Shown piece by piece: positions 7,468 to 9,681 of a stretch of 9,681 nt of DNA. Source of the stretch: Elstera litoralis (GTDB lineage: Bacteria; Pseudomonadota; Alphaproteobacteria; Elsterales; Elsteraceae); contig NZ_LAJY01000041.1 of the NCBI RefSeq assembly GCF_000963705.1, positions 1-9,681 of the forward strand. The letters run 5' to 3'. Position numbers and translations under genes: made by a program. The notes under the pieces were generated by a model, which saw nothing but the letters and a program-made list of their open reading frames with translations, did not search any database and was not told where the DNA came from. How positions within the stretch are numbered: position 1 is the first letter of the stretch; the number at the start of each line of letters is the position of its first letter.

Positions 7468-7504
7468 CGCCCGGTTGGTTTCGAGGATCGAGACCAACCG
7501 GGCG
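7468..7504. terminator. long hairpin between convergent genes, probable bidirectional terminator
   Basis: The arms 7468-7482 (CGCCCGGTTGGTTTC) and 7490-7504 (GAGACCAACCGGGCG) pair over 15 positions with one G-U wobble, around a 7-nt loop (GAGGATC). The hairpin lies in the 68-bp gap between the GH31 stop (7450) and the trmFO stop (7519), both pointing towards it. Neither side has a T run, so it is not a textbook intrinsic terminator. Its strength and placement still favour ending or protecting both transcripts. Confidence 0.65.
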
Positions 7505-7518
7505 AATGCCTAAGGAAA

Positions 7519-8883
7519 TTAAGCGGCGCTCCGAAGCCCTAGCCAGGCGGCGCAATCGGCCAAGGCCCGGCGGGCGAGGGCGGCTTTGCGGTCGCGGCCT
7601 TTGGGGGCTTTCTTCACGCCCGGAACCGGCGGCAGATCGGCGAAGAGGCCGAAGTTGATGTTCATCGGCTGGAACGTGTCGGCATTGGCCCCACCCGTGA
7701 TATGGCTCAGCAGCGCACCGAGTGCGGTCGTGATCGGCGGCGGGACAATCGGCTGCCCAAGCTTTCGGCGGCCAGGAAGCGCCCGGCCAAGAGCCCGATT
7801 GCGGTGCTCTCCACATAGCCCTCAACACCCGTCACCTGTCCGGCGAAGCGCAAGCGCGGATCGGCTTTCAGGCGCAACTGACTGTCCAACACGCGCGGGG
7901 AGTTGAGGAAGGTATTGCGGTGCAAGCCGCCGAGGCGGGCGAATTCGGCGTTTTCCAACCCCGGAATCATCCGGAAAATTCGCACCTGTTCGGCGTACTT
8001 CAGCTTGGTTTGGAAGCCGACGATATTATAGAGCGTGCCGAGCTTATTATCCTGGCGCAACTGCACCACGGCATAGGGCCAGCGCCCCGTGCGCGGATCG
8101 TCGAGCCCGACCGGCTTCATTGGCCCAAACCGTAGGGTTTCGACGCCCCGGCTGGCCATCACTTCAATCGGCAGGCAGCCTTCAAAATAGGGGGTGTTGG
8201 TCTCCCACTCTTTGAAATCGGTCTTATCGCCCGCCAGAACCGCCGCGATAAAGGCGTCGTATTCCTCTTTATTCAGCGGGCAATTGATATAGTCGGAGCC
8301 GGTGCCGCCCGGCCCTTCCTTATCGTAGCGCGACTGGAACCAGGCGAGATCGAAGTTCACGCTGTCCTTATGGACAATCGGCGCAATCGCATCAAAAAAA
8401 CGCCAAACTCTCTTCACCCGTCAGCGCCCGGATGGCTTCCGCCAAAGGCTCGGAGGTGAGGGGGCCGGTGGCGATAATCACATCTTCCCACTCGGCGGGC
8501 GGCAGGCCGGTAATCTCGCCGCGCTCGACGGTAATCAGCGGATGGGCGTTAATCGCCTCCGTCACCGCTGCCGAAAACCCGTCGCGGTCCACGGCCAAGG
8601 CTCCGCCCGCCGGGACTTGATGGGTGTCCGCCGCTTGGAAAATGAGCGATCCCGCCTGCCGCAACTCGGCGTGCAGCACGCCGACCGCATTATACTCGGC
8701 ATCATCGGAGCGGAAGGAGTTGGAGCAGACCAATTCCGCTAGATGATCGGTTTGATGGGCGTCCGTGCGCCGGAGGGGCCGCATCTCGTGCAGCACCACC
8801 GGAACTCCGGCTTGCGCCAACTGCCACGCGGCCTCGGACCCGGCGAGACCGCCGCCGATAATATGAACAGGTGAGACACTCAT
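7519..8883 (-). CDS. trmFO: TrmFO, folate- and FAD-dependent tRNA m5U54 methyltransferase, with two frameshifts
   Basis: This enzyme methylates U54 in the T-loop of tRNA using methylene-tetrahydrofolate and FADH2. Seen: N-terminal FAD site VHIIGGGLAGSEAAW (6-20); HEMRP (32-36); AELVCSNSFRSDD (49-61) with C53, at the same position as C53 of B. subtilis TrmFO; then YFEGCLPIEVMA, whose Cys (about C236 restored) matches catalytic C226; FGPMKPVGL; VVQLRQDNKLGTLYNIVGFQ; and AGQVTGVEGYVES. The reading frame breaks twice. An extra T in a T7 run (8394-8400) puts TGA right after SLAFF, while the next frame resumes FFDAIAPIVH. A missing G at 7756-7758 loses the end, which continues in another frame as QPIVPPPITT and TFQPMNINFGLFADLPP to TAA at 7519. 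The restored length is about 454 residues, normal for the family. It starts 5 bp after clpP with no good SD. Function is sure; whether the copy is intact in the organism is not. Confidence 0.9.
7755..7758 (-). other. trmFO: single-base deletion (frameshift) in trmFO
   Basis: On the minus strand TTGGGCAGCCG reads L-G-S-R and leaves the family sequence. With one more G (TTGGGGCAGCCG) it reads L-G-Q-P-I-V and continues to the conserved TrmFO C-terminus. Again the missing base is in a G run. Confidence 0.8.
8394..8400 (-). other. trmFO: single-base insertion (frameshift) in trmFO, T7 homopolymer
   Basis: On the minus strand GCG-TTT-TTT-TGA ends the frame after A-F-F. With six Ts it reads GCG-TTT-TTT-GAT-GCG (A-F-F-D-A), joining the two conserved halves of TrmFO exactly. 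A homopolymer length error is the simplest cause. Confidence 0.85.
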
Positions 8884-8888
8884 GGGGC

Positions 8889-9491
8889 TTAGATCTGACC
8901 GATGCTGCTGATAACCCGACCGACGACGCCGTACTCGACGGCTTCATCGGCGGGCATCCAATGGTCGCGTTCGGTATCCTTAATCACCTTTTCCAGAGGC
9001 TGACCCGTGGCATCGGCGATGGCTTTCTGGATCCGCGCCTTAATCTTGATGATTTCCTTCGCCTGAATGGCGATATCGCTGGCCTGACCGCCCGCACCGC
9101 CGCTGGGCTGATGCAGCAGGAAGCGCGTGTTCGGCAGGCACAGGCGGTTTTCTTTTGTGGCCGCCAGATAGATATGCGCCGCCGCACTGCCAACCCAGCC
9201 GGTTCCGATCACCTTCACCGGGCAATCGACGAATTTAATCATATCGTGGATAGTGTCGCCCGATTCCACATGCCCGCCCGGCGAGTTCATGAAGACGCGG
9301 ATTTCGTCCTTACTCTCCTGCGCCAGGGCGATCATCTTCGCGGTGACGGCCTGGGCCAGCTTCATATCGATTTGACCGAAGATGAAAACCGAGCGGGCTT
9401 TGAAGAGCCGCTCTTCCATCGCCTCGGAGGGTTTCGCCTCTTCCGGCTTCTTCGCGTCTTTTTCGTCGTCTAGTCCATAAGCAAATTGCAT
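8889..9491 (-). CDS. clpP: ClpP-like ATP-dependent Clp protease proteolytic subunit (non-canonical)
   Basis: This is a self-compartmentalising serine peptidase subunit in the cytoplasm, expected to work with a Clp ATPase. Its 200 residues align well with ClpP from residue 26 on: MNSPGGHVESGDTIHDM (68-84), CLPNTRFLLHQPSGGAGGQASDI (118-140, in part) and DTERDHWMPADEAVEYGVV (172-190). The triad is S102, H127 and D176, each exactly five residues beyond E. coli S97, H122 and D171. The serine sits in GWVGSAAAHIYL instead of the usual GQAASMGAFLL. The N-terminus is a charged stretch (DDEKDAKKPEEAKPSEAMEE), and the usual axial-loop segment (P-V-E-x-R-G-E-R-x-D-I-Y-S-R-L-L type) is absent. It therefore looks like a second, divergent ClpP rather than the main one. 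GGAG (9502-9499) lies 7 nt before the ATG. It is followed at 5 bp by trmFO, so the two are probably co-transcribed. Confidence 0.88.
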   Translation of the reverse strand: MQFAYGLDDEKDAKKPEEAKPSEAMEERLFKARSVFIFGQIDMKLAQAVTAKMIALAQESKDEIRVFMNSPGGHVESGDTIHDMIKFVDCPVKVIGTGWVGSAAAHIYLAATKENRLCLPNTRFLLHQPSGGAGGQASDIAIQAKEIIKIKARIQKAIADATGQPLEKVIKDTERDHWMPADEAVEYGVVGRVISSIGQI

Positions 9492-9643
9492 ATCTCTGCT
9501 CCGCGCACCCGGATAAACCTGACCGCAGCCTAGCGGCGCTAGCGCGTCGGGTCATCCCTGTTTTTACCCCGAGCTTGCCGGGATACCTTCAAACATAAGC
9601 GCTCCCCGCCGGTAAAACGATCCGTGCGCAGGATGCCTGACGG
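9492..9643 (-). other. intergenic region upstream of clpP
   Basis: About 150 bp without a convincing gene. It must hold the clpP-trmFO promoter unless the upstream gene is co-transcribed. I see no good -35/-10 pair on the minus strand. Two overlapping palindromes are present: CTAGCGGCGCTAG (9530-9542, one unpaired centre base) and GCGCTAGCGC (9536-9545). A short interrupted repeat CCCG...CGGG lies at 9568-9582. None has an assignable role. Confidence 0.4.
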
Positions 9644-9681
9644 TTAAGCCCGCTTTTTCTTCGCGAGCTTCGCCGTCAGAT
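9644..9681 (-). CDS. possible C-terminal end of another gene (truncated by window edge)
   Basis: Reading leftwards from the window edge, one frame gives LTAKLAKKKRA followed by TAA at 9646-9644. A lysine-rich tail is common at the C-terminus of nucleic-acid-binding proteins, and a same-strand gene upstream of clpP would be unsurprising. Only 11 codons are visible, so this is weak and the protein cannot be identified. Confidence 0.3.
   Translation of the reverse strand, partial: LTAKLAKKKRA

Noticed and set aside
7433..7828. Open frame of 131 codons on the minus strand at the end of trmFO
   Set aside because: It is a different frame from the conserved TrmFO C-terminus (TFQPMNINFGLFADLPP), which ends at 7519. 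It also runs through the intergenic hairpin into the GH31 gene.
7707..8883. Two separate overlapping genes (8392-8883 and 7707-8417) instead of one
   Set aside because: They are consecutive parts of one TrmFO, joining exactly at the FF-D-A residues when one T is removed from the T7 run.
9555..9590. Possible heat-shock type promoter for clpP (minus-strand TTTGAAG box)
   Set aside because: There is no CCCATNT-like -10 at a suitable distance, so a sigma32-type promoter is not supported.
1..9681. CRISPR arrays, insertion sequences, tRNA or rRNA genes, defence systems
   Set aside because: I found no regularly spaced direct repeats, transposase motifs, terminal repeats, cloverleaf-like genes or defence-associated domains. 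The window is a sugar-utilisation operon next to housekeeping genes.

Overview
The window reads as a stretch of chromosome from a GC-rich alphaproteobacterium, possibly Rhodospirillales-like. Three things suggest this: the base composition, a folate-dependent TrmFO (typical of alphaproteobacteria and Firmicutes), and the LacI / CUT1 ABC transporter / GH31 cluster type. The lineage is inferred; there is no rRNA or other taxonomic marker in the window.

Left part (1-7450): a carbohydrate uptake and utilisation locus. A LacI-family repressor (minus strand, cut by the window edge) is divergent from a tightly packed plus-strand operon. The operon runs: periplasmic sugar-binding protein, two CUT1 permeases, a UgpC/MalK-type ATPase, and a signal-less (cytoplasmic) GH31 alpha-glucosidase-type hydrolase. 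The logic is to bind an alpha-linked oligosaccharide in the periplasm, import it intact and hydrolyse it inside the cell, under LacI-type repression. The 194-bp divergent region holds two matching palindromes with central CG. Their centres are exactly 42 bp apart, about four helical turns. One lies just downstream of a perfect TTGACA -35 box and the other lies close to the repressor start, so they are good candidates for the operators of this regulator.

Right part (7519-9681): a minus-strand housekeeping pair, an atypical ClpP-like serine protease followed 5 bp later by trmFO (tRNA m5U54 methyltransferase). A perfect-looking long hairpin at 7468-7504 separates the convergent GH31 and trmFO genes. 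The last 38 bases hold what may be the C-terminal tail of another minus-strand gene.

Three single-base indels lie within about 1.2 kb (near 7188, 7756 and 8394-8400), all in G or A/T runs. They break the GH31 C-terminus once and trmFO twice. The conserved protein continues on both sides each time, so sequence error is the simplest explanation, and both genes are annotated here as restored reading frames. I see no novel defence, mobile or CRISPR-like system. The points most worth following up are the phased operator pair, the non-canonical ClpP, the EAA-loop substitutions shared by both permeases, and the frameshift cluster.
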